Source: Pseudomonas sp. TH43 | GTDB lineage: Bacteria > Pseudomonadota > Gammaproteobacteria > Pseudomonadales > Pseudomonadaceae | DNA: 64,000 nucleotides | Direction of reading: 5' to 3' | NCBI RefSeq assembly: GCF_016650635.1 | Contig: NZ_JAEKFI010000001.1 | Coordinates: forward strand, 1,364,001 to 1,428,000 | Shown here: positions 53,031 through 62,276 of the stretch, piece by piece | How the letters are laid out: each line of letters opens with the position of its first letter | Position numbering within the stretch: position 1 is the first letter of the stretch | The notes under the pieces: model-generated | The model's input: only the letters and a program-made list of their open reading frames with translations | What the model was told of the DNA's origin: nothing | The model's database searches: none | Position numbers and translations under genes: made by a program

Positions 53031-54026
53031 TCAGAGTTCCAGCAGGATCTGGGCACGCGGTCGAGTGCACAGGTGCAGTGGGTTGGACTGGGCTTCACCG
53101 GCCATGCCTTTGTTGAAGGGCAGCGGCTCGATCATGCTGTAGTACGGAATGCCCTGAGTGTTGACCGTTTCCATGTAGTCGGCAGGTGCAAACACGGAGA
53201 TATACAAGTCCGGCACACCTTCGGGAACCAGCAGCGCCTTGTCGTCGTGGACAAAGGAAACGCCGGCGACCTTGCCACGGTAGCGCTCCCAGATGATGCC
53301 GCCGAACTCGAAGCTTTCCCGGGCGTCGCCACGCAGCGCTGCCGCTTGCTGACTGTTGAGGTAGGTCTCTTTGACCGACTTGTGAACAATCAGCTTGTTC
53401 CAGAAGTTCTTGCCGCAGAAAGCGCGCGAACCGGTACTGGTCACGCTACCCAGCGCATCCTCCTGCATGTCCAGCGCCTCACCGCACATGACGCGCAGCT
53501 CGGTATCGGCCTTAGTCAGCCCCATGGACATCTTCTGACGCTGCACACCGAAGCGCTCATAGAGATCCAGCAGTACGGTCTGGCCATCGGCGTCGAGGAT
53601 CTGGCCGTTGAGTGCGCCCATGCGCTGGAACTCATGCGTCGCGTCCAACTGACGACGCGCCTTAGCCAGACGCGCATTGACCACGTCCTGCACCGCCTGC
53701 AGCTCAGTACGAGTGCCGAAGGCGCGGATGCCTTGGATCTCATCCGCCTTGATGGTGAAGCGCTCCGGCAGGTGCACGGTGTTAAACGGGATCAGGTTGC
53801 GCTTGCTCGCAGCAACCACCAGGCCAGAACCACCGCGCTCACCGGCCGGCACCAGTGCCAGGGTGTCACCATCCTTTTCAATCTGCACGGTCAGCGTGGT
53901 AATGCCTTCCTCGCGGAACAGGCCCAAGGCGCTGATGCGGCCAGGCAGGTAAGGTTGATCATTGAGTGCAGCGGTCAGCGAGGTAACGGTGAATGCTTCG
54001 TCATCAAAAATGGCGATATCGGCCAT
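53031..54026 (-). CDS. Major capsid protein, lambda gpE type
   Basis: 331 residues from ATG 54026 with TGGAG upstream. MADIAIFDDEAFTVTSLTAA, FREEGITTLTVQIEKDGDTL and LLDLYERFGVQRQKMSMGL are typical of the lambda E group. Confidence 0.93.
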   Translation of the reverse strand: MADIAIFDDEAFTVTSLTAALNDQPYLPGRISALGLFREEGITTLTVQIEKDGDTLALVPAGERGGSGLVVAASKRNLIPFNTVHLPERFTIKADEIQGIRAFGTRTELQAVQDVVNARLAKARRQLDATHEFQRMGALNGQILDADGQTVLLDLYERFGVQRQKMSMGLTKADTELRVMCGEALDMQEDALGSVTSTGSRAFCGKNFWNKLIVHKSVKETYLNSQQAAALRGDARESFEFGGIIWERYRGKVAGVSFVHDDKALLVPEGVPDLYISVFAPADYMETVNTQGIPYYSMIEPLPFNKGMAGEAQSNPLHLCTRPRAQILLEL

Positions 54027-54043
54027 GGGTACTCTCCAGAAAC

Positions 54044-54067
54044 GAAAAATCCCGCACGCGGCGGGAT
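54044..54067 (-). terminator. Hairpin with U-run before the capsid ribosome site
   Basis: ATCCCGC pairs with GCGGGAT around ACGCG. On the minus strand TTTTTCGTTTCTGGAG then leads into the capsid gene. Confidence 0.55.
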
Positions 54068-54088
54068 GCATAAAAAAGAAGGATCGAC

Positions 54089-54433
54089 TTAGCGGACGAT
54101 CACGAAGTGAGTGGCCAGGGCTTTCTCGGCAGCCAGATCGAGGCCGGTCAAATGCGCTTCGCTGACTTCGGCCAACCGCACCACCGCGCGACCGCGACGC
54201 ACCACATCGGATTCGCCAAGCGGGCCGTAGAGAATGGCGACTGCGTTTTCAGTGCCGTCCTCAGCAGTCGGCTCGTAGGGTGCGAATTCGCCGGAGGCGG
54301 TCACCAGCCCGAGGATTTGTCCGGGCCACAATTCTGGACCGGCAGCGACGTTGATCGCTTCACGCGAAATATTGCCGGCGCCTTCGGAAAGCAGGAATTC
54401 ACCTGCGTGGATCGGTTCCTGTTTGATGGTCAT
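54089..54433 (-). CDS. Head decoration protein, lambda gpD type
   Basis: 114 residues from ATG 54433 with AAAGGAG upstream. PIHAGEFLLSEGAGNISREA and LWPGQILGLV match the D family, which cements the expanded capsid. Overlaps the protease stop (ATGA). Confidence 0.9.
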   Translation of the reverse strand: MTIKQEPIHAGEFLLSEGAGNISREAINVAAGPELWPGQILGLVTASGEFAPYEPTAEDGTENAVAILYGPLGESDVVRRGRAVVRLAEVSEAHLTGLDLAAEKALATHFVIVR

Positions 54434-55584
54434 GCTCGTGCTCCTTTCGCGCTTTGCGCGGTTCCAGTTTGGGCCGCTTGGCGAGCAGCCCAAATCGAGT
54501 TGGGATCAGGTTGTTTGGCCAGCACCTTGGGCGCCAGGTCGTCCGCCAGCGGCAGACTGTTGTCGATTTCGAAACCCTTACCGCTGGTGACAATCTTGTC
54601 GAACAGACGCGCCCGCACCGCCGGCGCATCCAGACCTGCCGCGACATACTCGGCGCTGAATTCAGGCAGCCGCGCGGCCACGCAGAGGTCGTTAATCGTT
54701 TTGGCGCGTGCCAGACCCGCCAAAACGATCTCTTCACTTTCAAGCTGGGTGGACTTGAGCAGCGGCTCGATCAGGTTGCTGATGCCCGCCGCCGTGCAGC
54801 GCTGACTGACCATCAATGCCAACTTGGCCGAGTCTACGACGGGCGGCACCGGCGGCGGTTCGACAGGATCAAGATCCGGATCCGGTTCGGGTTCCTCGTC
54901 GAGCTGGGCCAGCAAATCAGCCGGTGCGTTCTGGAATCGTTGCAGCACCGCGCCCTGACCGAGGCACGCTTTGACCTTGACGCCGTCGCCCACTTCATCG
55001 GCCAGCCCCAATGCCACCGCTTCGTTGGCGGTCAGCCAGGTTTCAGCCGCCACCAAACGCCGCAGCTCCACCTCATCAATGTCGGGCGCTTTGGCCTTGT
55101 ACGCCGCGATGATCGCTTCCATGGTCTGGTCGAGAACGTCGGCCACCTTGCGGAAGTCATCAGCATCACCGGCGGCGTAAGTCCATGGGTTATGGATCAT
55201 CAACATCGCGTTGGAAGCGATCACCACGCGATGGGCACCGCACACAGCCACACTGGCCGCACTCGCTGCCAGTGCATCGACCCGGCCGGTGCAGCGCTCG
55301 CCCAGCCGCGACAGCGCGTTGTGCATGGCCAGACCGTCGAACAGGTCACCGCCGATACTGTTGAACGCGGCGACCACCGGCGACACACCATCATCCATGG
55401 CGCGCAGATCCTGCACGAACTGATTGGCGGTGATACCCCACGCGCCGATCTCGCCATAGACAAAGACTTCGATCACTCGCTCGGCGGCCTCGCCGCTGGC
55501 ATGAACGGCGTACCAGGTCTTGTCCTTGACCTCGACGCGTTTGCCGGCGCGGTTGTAAATACGCGGTTTCGCGTTCTTGCTCAT
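54430..55584 (-). CDS. Head maturation protease, ClpP/S49-related (lambda gpC-like, with scaffold part)
   Basis: 384 residues. Ser108 in LAASAASVAV and His131 in MIHNPW give the ClpP-type pair. GEIGAWGITANQFVQDL and FNSIGGDLFDGLAMHNAL precede them. An acidic-Pro linker (EEPEPDPDLDPVEPPPVPP) leads to a C-terminal scaffold-like region. Overlaps portal and decoration genes by ATGA. Confidence 0.9.
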   Translation of the reverse strand: MSKNAKPRIYNRAGKRVEVKDKTWYAVHASGEAAERVIEVFVYGEIGAWGITANQFVQDLRAMDDGVSPVVAAFNSIGGDLFDGLAMHNALSRLGERCTGRVDALAASAASVAVCGAHRVVIASNAMLMIHNPWTYAAGDADDFRKVADVLDQTMEAIIAAYKAKAPDIDEVELRRLVAAETWLTANEAVALGLADEVGDGVKVKACLGQGAVLQRFQNAPADLLAQLDEEPEPDPDLDPVEPPPVPPVVDSAKLALMVSQRCTAAGISNLIEPLLKSTQLESEEIVLAGLARAKTINDLCVAARLPEFSAEYVAAGLDAPAVRARLFDKIVTSGKGFEIDNSLPLADDLAPKVLAKQPDPNSIWAARQAAQTGTAQSAKGARA

Positions 55585-57062
55585 GGTTGCTCCTTGTCGT
55601 CGGTGTCTTCGACGGCATCCAGGGTGTTGTAGTTGAGGCCCAGCTCTGTGGCCCGCTTCAGATCGGCGGCGTTTTCCAGATCGACCGTTTCGGCGTCATA
55701 ACCCGTGCGCAGGACCATCTCGCTGCGCGACGAAAAACCGGCTCTCACCTCCATCGCTCGTGCTTGTACGTCCTGAACCGGCTGGATATAGGCCCAGCCT
55801 TGCGGTACCCAGCGAGTGCGAAGGTACTGGCGGCGCTTCTGTGTGTAATCGTCCAGCACCAGAACACCCGACAGCACCGCCATGTCCATCCACGCGGCCC
55901 GTACCGGGCGGCAAAGTTGATGCACATACACGCTGAATTGCAGTTGTTCCAGGCGGCGCCGAAACTCGTTGAGCACCACACGCAGCGCCCGGTCATTGAT
56001 CCCGCGCATGTCACCGGTGAGAATTTCGTAAGGCGTGCCGGACCCCGCTGCAGCAGCCATCAGTTGCTGCCGCATGAAGTCCGGGTAGTTGTTGCCGGCG
56101 TCTGGTGGTTTGGAGAACTCAACCTCCTCACCTGCCCCCAGCTCCTGCATGGTGCCGGGTTCGAGCGCGACCATAGGGGTGAAGCCGTCGCGGTCCAGAT
56201 CCAACAAGGCGCCGGTGACTGGATCGCGTGGTGTCTGCCCCGACTCCGGCGCCGGCCGCTTGATGAAACCGGCAAACAGGTTGGCCACCTCTTGGCGGAA
56301 CAGCACCGCGTCGTCGTAGTTGTCGAGACTGCGCAGGCGCTTGAGCACCGGCGACAATCGCGGGACACCGCGCAGTTGGCCAGGCTCGACCGGCTCAAAG
56401 ATGTGCAGCACCTGCGCGGCTGGTACACGCACAAGTTGGTTGTAGCCAGCATTCAGCGAGGCAGCATCGCGCGGATGCGAAAGGTACATCCAGTACGCCA
56501 CCCGCTTACCACCGGGGGTGAACTCGATGCCGGCGCGGATGACGTTACCGTTTTTGGTGCTCTCGAATTTGTCGTGCGGCACAAATTCCGGTGCGAGGAT
56601 CTGCAGCTGCAGCGGTACCGCCAGACCTTCATCCAGACTGCGAGGACGCAACCGAACGAAGCATTCGCCCGATGTTTCCACAGTGCGCGCCACTAGCGCC
56701 TGCTGGCCATAAAAGTCGGTGCGGTCATCCGCATCAGACTCATCGACCCAATCTCCCCACAGCTCCTGCAGTAGTTTGCGCAAGGCATCATCGTCGGTCG
56801 TCGGCCGAGGGGTGATCCCGGTGCCGATCAGGTTGCTGACGCGCTTGTCGATGACGTTGAAGGCATACGGATCATTGCGAACCGCTGCCCGGGAGCGCGA
56901 CCGCAAATTGCGCAGTGCCGGGGTGTTAATGCTGTTGATCCCGTTGTCGGGAGCGTCCCAGCCAGCGGATCGGCGGCCTTCACCAGCGCCTTCGTAACTG
57001 GCCTTGATGTTGGACGGCAGCACAAATCCGTTACGGGTCAGCGTTGGAAATTGTCGGGCCAT
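55581..57062 (-). CDS. Portal protein, lambda gpB type
   Basis: 493 residues. SRAAVRNDPYAFNVIDKRVS, NLIGTGITPRP and LFAGFIKRPAPESGQ are typical of lambda-type portals. Forms the DNA gate. Overlaps gpW start by one base. Confidence 0.93.
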   Translation of the reverse strand: MARQFPTLTRNGFVLPSNIKASYEGAGEGRRSAGWDAPDNGINSINTPALRNLRSRSRAAVRNDPYAFNVIDKRVSNLIGTGITPRPTTDDDALRKLLQELWGDWVDESDADDRTDFYGQQALVARTVETSGECFVRLRPRSLDEGLAVPLQLQILAPEFVPHDKFESTKNGNVIRAGIEFTPGGKRVAYWMYLSHPRDAASLNAGYNQLVRVPAAQVLHIFEPVEPGQLRGVPRLSPVLKRLRSLDNYDDAVLFRQEVANLFAGFIKRPAPESGQTPRDPVTGALLDLDRDGFTPMVALEPGTMQELGAGEEVEFSKPPDAGNNYPDFMRQQLMAAAAGSGTPYEILTGDMRGINDRALRVVLNEFRRRLEQLQFSVYVHQLCRPVRAAWMDMAVLSGVLVLDDYTQKRRQYLRTRWVPQGWAYIQPVQDVQARAMEVRAGFSSRSEMVLRTGYDAETVDLENAADLKRATELGLNYNTLDAVEDTDDKEQP

Positions 57063-57268
57063 CAGACCCCCTTCCCTGCATGGTACAGCCGGACCACGCG
57101 CGAACGTGGTCCGGCGGTGCTGGCCAGCGACGAGCGAATTTCTTCGCGCGCCTTGAGCAGTTCATCGACCGTGCGGTACTCCACGGTACGGTCGGTGTAG
57201 CGCACAGTTTTCTCACCGCGAGCAATGGCCGCCTCAACCGCGTCGAGGTGCTTTTTTGTAAAGGACAT
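57062..57268 (-). CDS. Head-tail connector gpW (lambda W)
   Basis: 68 residues; MSFTKKHLDAVEAAIARGEK followed by TVEYRTVDELLKARE is the gpW pattern. Between terminase and portal as in lambda. Confidence 0.92.
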   Translation of the reverse strand: MSFTKKHLDAVEAAIARGEKTVRYTDRTVEYRTVDELLKAREEIRSSLASTAGPRSRVVRLYHAGKGV

Positions 57269-57269
57269 A

Positions 57270-59294
57270 TCAGCGTCTCTTCAGGTAGCCGCTGGCAGAG
57301 CTGCGGCGTTGAGGGGATGCAGCAGCCGGTCGCGGAGTCGCGACTGGTGCGGCAGGTTGCGGTGCGGGTTGCGCAGTCGCTGCGACCGGAGTTGGTTGCG
57401 CTGATCTGGCGACACGTTCGCCCTGAACGGGCTTGATGCCTGTGGCGTCATCAAACAAACCGGCCTGTGCCAGTGACTGTCGGACCCGCTCCCAATCGTG
57501 TTCCTGATATCGATTGATGCCCAAGTAGTGAGCCATGGCCAGGCAGTACACCATCAGGTCGAGCGCTTCGTTGCGCTCGGCCTTGCCCTTGACCCACTCT
57601 ATGCGCTTGTGACCGCGCACGTAGCGGGCGACCTTGCGTTCGGCCACGCACTGGGCGAAGAACTCGTCCGGCAGGTCGTTGGCAAAGTGCAGTGACCCCG
57701 GCCCATCCGGGAACGGGTAACGGTTGTAGATCCAGTCTTTGGCGGTGTCGGTGCCGACGAACCACAGCTCGGCGCCGTTGCGTTCGGTCTGGCCTTTCCA
57801 CGTCACGTCGACCATGGACGGGCGCTGAGCGATCACCGGTCTACCCGGCTTGCTTGCGCCCTTGATGGCGAAGACGTTGCGCCAGCGACGGACGCGGCAG
57901 AACTGATAAACCTCGTCGGTGTGGTGACCGCCGGAGTCGACGCCGGTGGCGAGGATTGCCAAGCCGACGCCACAGGGATGCCGGTACCGCGCCTTGAGTT
58001 TTTCGTCCAACACCGCCCAGGTGCGCTCGTCGGCCGGGTCGCCCCAAATGATCTGGTGATCCACAACCCAGCGTTCCATGCCGACGCCGAAGCCCATCAC
58101 CATCAGTTCCAAGCGGTTGGCCTGGACGTCGACAGCGCCGGTAAGCATCAGTACACCGACCGGCATCGCGCCGAGGGTGTAGGTTTCGAGACGCGCCCGA
58201 GCGATCAGCACTTCCGCCTTGGTCTGCTCGAGCGCGCTGTCCCAAACCTTGGCCAGACGAGTGTTGTAGAACACCTGCATAAGGCTAGTGTCGCCTTGTG
58301 ACTGGGCTTTCTTCGCGTCCTCGAACTCGACGGCGAGCGAGGCCCAATCCATCCAGCCGGTCGGCGAATACAACGCACTGAGATGAAACCCGACGGTCTT
58401 ACCATCGCCACGACCATGCGCACGCCATTCACCTCGGGCGAGCATGTCGCTTTTGTGGTGCTCCTCGATCAGCACGTCACACTCAGGGGCGGCGCACTCG
58501 TAATGCACGGTGGCGTAGTCCGCGCTGTAGTGCAGCCGTTCCCACTCCAGTACCTGCATATGACCGCAGGTAGGACATGGCACGTAGTAGTGACGCTGGT
58601 CGCTGGACTCGAACAAATCGGCGATACGCGAGGCGCCTTTGATCGTCGGCGAGCTGGAGAAATAGATCTTGGCGTTGCGACCGAAGTTGGTCGCCCGAGT
58701 TTCGGCCAGCCGGATGGGATCACCCTCCTGGCCAACATCGTTTTCCCAGCGATCGACTTCGTCGCCGTAGATGTATCGTGCCGACAGCTCCGACAGGTTG
58801 GCCGCAGAACCGGCGGTGGTGACGTACAGCGAACCACCTTCGAATTCCTTGGTGTCCATCGTATTGCGCGCATCCCGTGAGCGGCTCGTTGCCACGCGCT
58901 CGCGCAACACCGGGGTGGCCTTGATGGTCTTGCTGATCCGCCCCGAAACCCGCTTGGACAATCCAAGGCTGGGCAGCAAGGCCAGGATGTTCGATGGGGC
59001 CATGTGGATCAGCCCACCCATCCAGTTCAGCGCGATCTGGGTTTTCATCAACTGCGAGGCCACCATGGTGACCACCCGCCTGCAGGGGTGAGCCGGTGAC
59101 AGGCAGCGCATCGGCTCGCGGGCATAAGGTGTGCGTGAGGTGCGGTACTGGCCGGGCTCCGGGGCGCCAGTGTCTCGCGGTATTCGCATGTACTCGTCGG
59201 CCCACTCATCAATCCAAAGATCTGGATCGGGGCGCAGTCCACGGAAGTAGTTCTCACGGTACACCTTTGCACCGTCAGAAAATTCCGTGTGCAT
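57270..59294 (-). CDS. Terminase large subunit, lambda GpA type
   Basis: 674 residues, DNA-packaging motor and nuclease. A modified Walker A reads SQLMKT (80 to 85), and the Walker B region is YIYGDEVDRW. A Cys motif CPTCGH plus a further CxxxxC suggests a zinc site. The nuclease part contains GAVDVQANRLELMV and ATGVDSGGHHTDEVYQF. The Pro/Ala-rich C-terminus is a linker. Confidence 0.94.
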   Translation of the reverse strand: MHTEFSDGAKVYRENYFRGLRPDPDLWIDEWADEYMRIPRDTGAPEPGQYRTSRTPYAREPMRCLSPAHPCRRVVTMVASQLMKTQIALNWMGGLIHMAPSNILALLPSLGLSKRVSGRISKTIKATPVLRERVATSRSRDARNTMDTKEFEGGSLYVTTAGSAANLSELSARYIYGDEVDRWENDVGQEGDPIRLAETRATNFGRNAKIYFSSSPTIKGASRIADLFESSDQRHYYVPCPTCGHMQVLEWERLHYSADYATVHYECAAPECDVLIEEHHKSDMLARGEWRAHGRGDGKTVGFHLSALYSPTGWMDWASLAVEFEDAKKAQSQGDTSLMQVFYNTRLAKVWDSALEQTKAEVLIARARLETYTLGAMPVGVLMLTGAVDVQANRLELMVMGFGVGMERWVVDHQIIWGDPADERTWAVLDEKLKARYRHPCGVGLAILATGVDSGGHHTDEVYQFCRVRRWRNVFAIKGASKPGRPVIAQRPSMVDVTWKGQTERNGAELWFVGTDTAKDWIYNRYPFPDGPGSLHFANDLPDEFFAQCVAERKVARYVRGHKRIEWVKGKAERNEALDLMVYCLAMAHYLGINRYQEHDWERVRQSLAQAGLFDDATGIKPVQGERVARSAQPTPVAATAQPAPQPAAPVATPRPAAASPQRRSSASGYLKRR

Positions 59295-59298
59295 GGTT

Positions 59299-59889
59299 TC
59301 AATCCGATGTCAGGGCATGTTCAAGATCTGCTGAGGAGAGGCGCTCGGCCTCTTCCAGCGTTCGTCGAATTGTCGCGGTTAGGTGCTTTTCGATCTGCCA
59401 GGGATCCGTCATTGCCGCCAGGTCATACGACAGCTGAGGCAGCGGGCCGAACAACTGATCGCGCAACAAACGGCCGGCGTCGTAGGCGCCGGTCTCCACG
59501 GCCTCCCTTGACACCAAAGAACCTTGCGCTTTGCCCAGTTCGATCTCGGCCAGTTTGGCCATGTTGTGCTCGCGTAGCGCGCGGGACTTTTGGTAGTCGG
59601 GATGCTTGCCGTCGACGGGTATCAGTTGCGGCGGCGCAGCCATGGAAGTCGGCTCGGTCAGAGGGGACAGTTGGCTGTAAACGTCACGCTGAATCCGATC
59701 CTGCTGGTGACGTTCGGCGACGGCGGCCTTGCTAGGGTCGCTGGTTTTATCGAGCAGCGCCTCCGTTGCCTCAAGATCGATTTTGCCGTTTTCGGTAAGC
59801 ACCAGCCGATCTTGGCTGGCCAGTTTGGAAACATAGGACTTGGCCCAACCGCGCCGGGCCGCAAACTCCGTTTTGCTGATAACAGTCAT
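59299..59889 (-). CDS. Terminase small subunit, Nu1-like
   Basis: 196 residues from ATG 59889 with GGAG 10 nt upstream. The N-terminal winged-helix part (ISKTEFAARRGWAKSYVSKL) binds cos DNA. Helical C-terminus contacts the large subunit. The GTTCACC repeats directly upstream are its probable binding sites. Confidence 0.88.
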   Translation of the reverse strand: MTVISKTEFAARRGWAKSYVSKLASQDRLVLTENGKIDLEATEALLDKTSDPSKAAVAERHQQDRIQRDVYSQLSPLTEPTSMAAPPQLIPVDGKHPDYQKSRALREHNMAKLAEIELGKAQGSLVSREAVETGAYDAGRLLRDQLFGPLPQLSYDLAAMTDPWQIEKHLTATIRRTLEEAERLSSADLEHALTSD

Positions 59890-59903
59890 GGTTAATTTCT
59901 CCA

Positions 59904-60010
59904 GTTCACCCCGCGAGTTCACCTGTTCACCCCCAGTTCACCTCAGTTCACTAAGCTGGTGAACCGCCCGCTAACACAATCCCGCGGGTTTCCGACCCCG
60001 TACCATGCAG
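59904..60010. promoter_or_regulatory. Candidate cos/terminase-binding region
   Basis: GTTCACC occurs at 59904, 59917, 59925 and 59936, GTTCACT at 59946, and the inverted GGTGAAC at 59958. A GC-rich near-palindrome (CCCGCGGG, 59991 area) follows. The place, just before the small terminase gene, matches cosB/cosN of lambda. Confidence 0.5.
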
Positions 60011-60056
60011 ATATCCCTAGGGTCCCCAGCCAATTTTCGCGCTCTACTAACAACAA

Positions 60057-61058
60057 TTATTTGAAACCTTTCGCTTCCCTTTTCAGGCAAAAGCGCTCTT
60101 CAGCATCTCCTATCACTTGGGCGAAGTGCTCATCAAAAAACCCTCTCATATACAGCTTCATGTCGGGAACCAGTGGCTTTGGGAATCGAATGCACTTTTC
60201 CAACATGACGGTAAACTCTTCACACATCAAAATTGTTCTGTACACAACCATACCAAGAGCGGGCATAAGTGGAACCAGAATATTTGCATTCTTCTCATTT
60301 TCCGTCCAAATATCCATCTGATCGAAAGGCTTCAATGAACTATTAACTAGATAACCATCATCCGATGAGAATATTGTCTGCACTTGAGAGCCGTTGTGAA
60401 TGATGTTATCTCGAAAACTCTTTACCAGTAAAAAAAAATCAATATGTTGCAAATAGAAATCAGCCCATACCGGCGGCAACCCAAATCTATACTGCAAGTC
60501 ATGTAAAGTCGTTCGACGACCTTCATACCAAATCATGTCACCAAATGATTTCCGCAGTTTTTTCTTAGGAGACACGAAAGTTTCAAGCAGCTCAATCATC
60601 TCCCAAAGTTTCGCCGCAATCTCCTGTAGCAAATCCATCATGCTCCGACATACAGAAAAAAGGTACTCAATCTCAGTTATCACCATACGACCATCGCCAG
60701 ATCCCAAGGAAGCTTTGGTCGCATGAATATGGGAAATTTTTGCAAGGCTCGCCGACACGTTGAAAAAATCATCCCGTAGCCCCATCAGAGGTTTTTGGAT
60801 TTCTAAATAACTGGCTCTTTGCGCAATAAAATCCAAAAAATGCAAATGCAAGTCAGTCTTGAGCTCTGCGTGGCGTCCATAATAAAACCCTTCAGCAGGC
60901 CAAGCCTTAGTTTCGATAAACTTACCTTCGCCAATGGACATCCACATCCGCCAATCACCTGCGTCATAGAACATGGCAGAGCTGAAAAATCTTCCCGTTG
61001 CTTCGGACAGATCAAAAAAAGGGATTTCGTTCAGCCCAACAATCGATCCCATTGCCAT
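60057..61058 (-). CDS. AT-rich cargo gene with an HEPN-like motif
   Basis: 333 residues from ATG 61058 with GGAG 7 nt upstream. The sequence is more AT-rich than the phage genes around it. FRDNIIHNG contains Rx4H, as in HEPN ribonucleases. No membrane helix is clear. I recognise no family. It lies between the holin and small terminase, a common moron position. Confidence 0.65.
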   Translation of the reverse strand: MAMGSIVGLNEIPFFDLSEATGRFFSSAMFYDAGDWRMWMSIGEGKFIETKAWPAEGFYYGRHAELKTDLHLHFLDFIAQRASYLEIQKPLMGLRDDFFNVSASLAKISHIHATKASLGSGDGRMVITEIEYLFSVCRSMMDLLQEIAAKLWEMIELLETFVSPKKKLRKSFGDMIWYEGRRTTLHDLQYRFGLPPVWADFYLQHIDFFLLVKSFRDNIIHNGSQVQTIFSSDDGYLVNSSLKPFDQMDIWTENEKNANILVPLMPALGMVVYRTILMCEEFTVMLEKCIRFPKPLVPDMKLYMRGFFDEHFAQVIGDAEERFCLKREAKGFK

Positions 61059-61264
61059 ATTGCTTCTCCATAAGCCAAGTGAGTGAACTGAATATGATCG
61101 CCATCCCACTTAAACCTTCATGATTCGTAGGTTTTTTATCGCGAACTAAAAGACAGACATCAGCATACAAACCTCGTGAGGGAGAAACCAGAAGTTCCGT
61201 AAACAGTGTAAGGGGCGGTTCTCGCGGAGGATCCGGAAAATCGGCCCCCTGGACGGCCTCGCTT

Positions 61265-61603
61265 CTAGGTGTGGTCGGCCGACGCCGACTCGGAAACACC
61301 CAACCTCTTGGCGACCCAGCGCTCGTACAACCCGATGGCAACATCCGCGCCGGCCATTGCCGTCAGGCAACCCAAGGCGCCGGCCGTCCAGAGCGTCATG
61401 CCCCCCGCGATCATCAGCATCATGGCCGAGACTCCGCAGACAATGCAGGCACCGGATCGAAGCGCAAGCCGGCGCATCAACACCCAGCCCCGGGCACCAT
61501 CCTTATCTGCTCGCCACATCTCACCGGATACGCCGCCGACCAGAGCCAGGACGATCACCAACCAGATCGGCATTTCTGCCAGCGCTTGCTGCTCATTTGT
61601 CAT
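61265..61603 (-). CDS. Phage holin (three-helix, LydA/phage_holin_3-like)
   Basis: 112 residues from ATG 61603 with GAGG upstream. Three hydrophobic helices: PIWLVIVLALVGGVSG, SGACIVCGVSAMMLMIAGG and ALGCLTAMAGADVAIGL. The short charged tail is typical. Forms membrane holes that time lysis; endolysin is at the far end of the late operon. Confidence 0.78.
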   Translation of the reverse strand: MTNEQQALAEMPIWLVIVLALVGGVSGEMWRADKDGARGWVLMRRLALRSGACIVCGVSAMMLMIAGGMTLWTAGALGCLTAMAGADVAIGLYERWVAKRLGVSESASADHT

Positions 61604-61641
61604 GTTGTGCCTCACGTGAAGGAGCATGCCGAACACAAAAA

Positions 61642-61672
61642 GAAAACCCTGCCATAGGGCAGGGTTTTCAAT
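61642..61672 (-). terminator. Rho-independent terminator
   Basis: AAAACCCTGCC pairs with GGCAGGGTTTT, with T-run on the minus strand. It closes the Q-like gene. Confidence 0.85.
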
Positions 61673-61793
61673 GTCGCGGCATACGCCAGGACGAAGTGCA
61701 CAGCACGTGCTCGGGGAAGCGCCAAGGCGCAGAATCCATATCTTGGGGACTTTTTACCCCCTGAGTACGGAACCGAAAAGGGGGCATTTTCGG

Positions 61794-62276
61794 TTATCCA
61801 ACTTGACGCAACTTTGACGCAACTTTGAGGAGACCTTGAGGTAAAGCGCCCCGACCAACGGTAAGCCACTTGCGTGCGTCCTTGCGCTCGGCCAGTACCT
61901 CAAAGAGTCGGACATGAAGGCGGTGCACAAGATCGTAGTAGGTTTGCTTCGCCTTTGAGACGTAGCCCAGTTCGTGCATCTGCGCTGCCCATGTCGGTGC
62001 AGGGTCAAAGCCATAACGCATAACCGCCAACTGTTGCAGCCTTTCACCCCGACCATCTTGCCGGGCAATCTCGGAAAGGGCGGCTCCGATTTCCTGCGCA
62101 ATTGCATCTGGACCCGCACCAGCGCCAAGAAGGATCCGGGAACCGGGTGTGCCCCGCGGCGCACAACCGCCCCACTCCATGATCGTCGCCATCGGGCTAC
62201 CCATGCCTCCGGCTTCACCGGCATGCCGGCATTGCTCGCCCCAATGGTTCAGCAACAACTCCATCGTCTCAATCAT
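61794..62276 (-). CDS. Probable Q-like late antiterminator
   Basis: 160 residues from ATG 62276. MELLLNHWGEQCRHAG with SPMATIMEWGGCAPRGTP and the helical C-terminus (YVSKAKQTYYDLVHRLHVRL) resemble phage proteins at the Q position in other Pseudomonas prophages. It sits between replication and lysis genes, ahead of a terminator and the late genes. Confidence 0.5.
   Translation of the reverse strand: MIETMELLLNHWGEQCRHAGEAGGMGSPMATIMEWGGCAPRGTPGSRILLGAGAGPDAIAQEIGAALSEIARQDGRGERLQQLAVMRYGFDPAPTWAAQMHELGYVSKAKQTYYDLVHRLHVRLFEVLAERKDARKWLTVGRGALPQGLLKVASKLRQVG

Noticed and set aside
54454-55632. 392-codon frame opposite the head protease
   Set aside because: The protease frame has clear motifs and coupled starts; the opposite frame has none.
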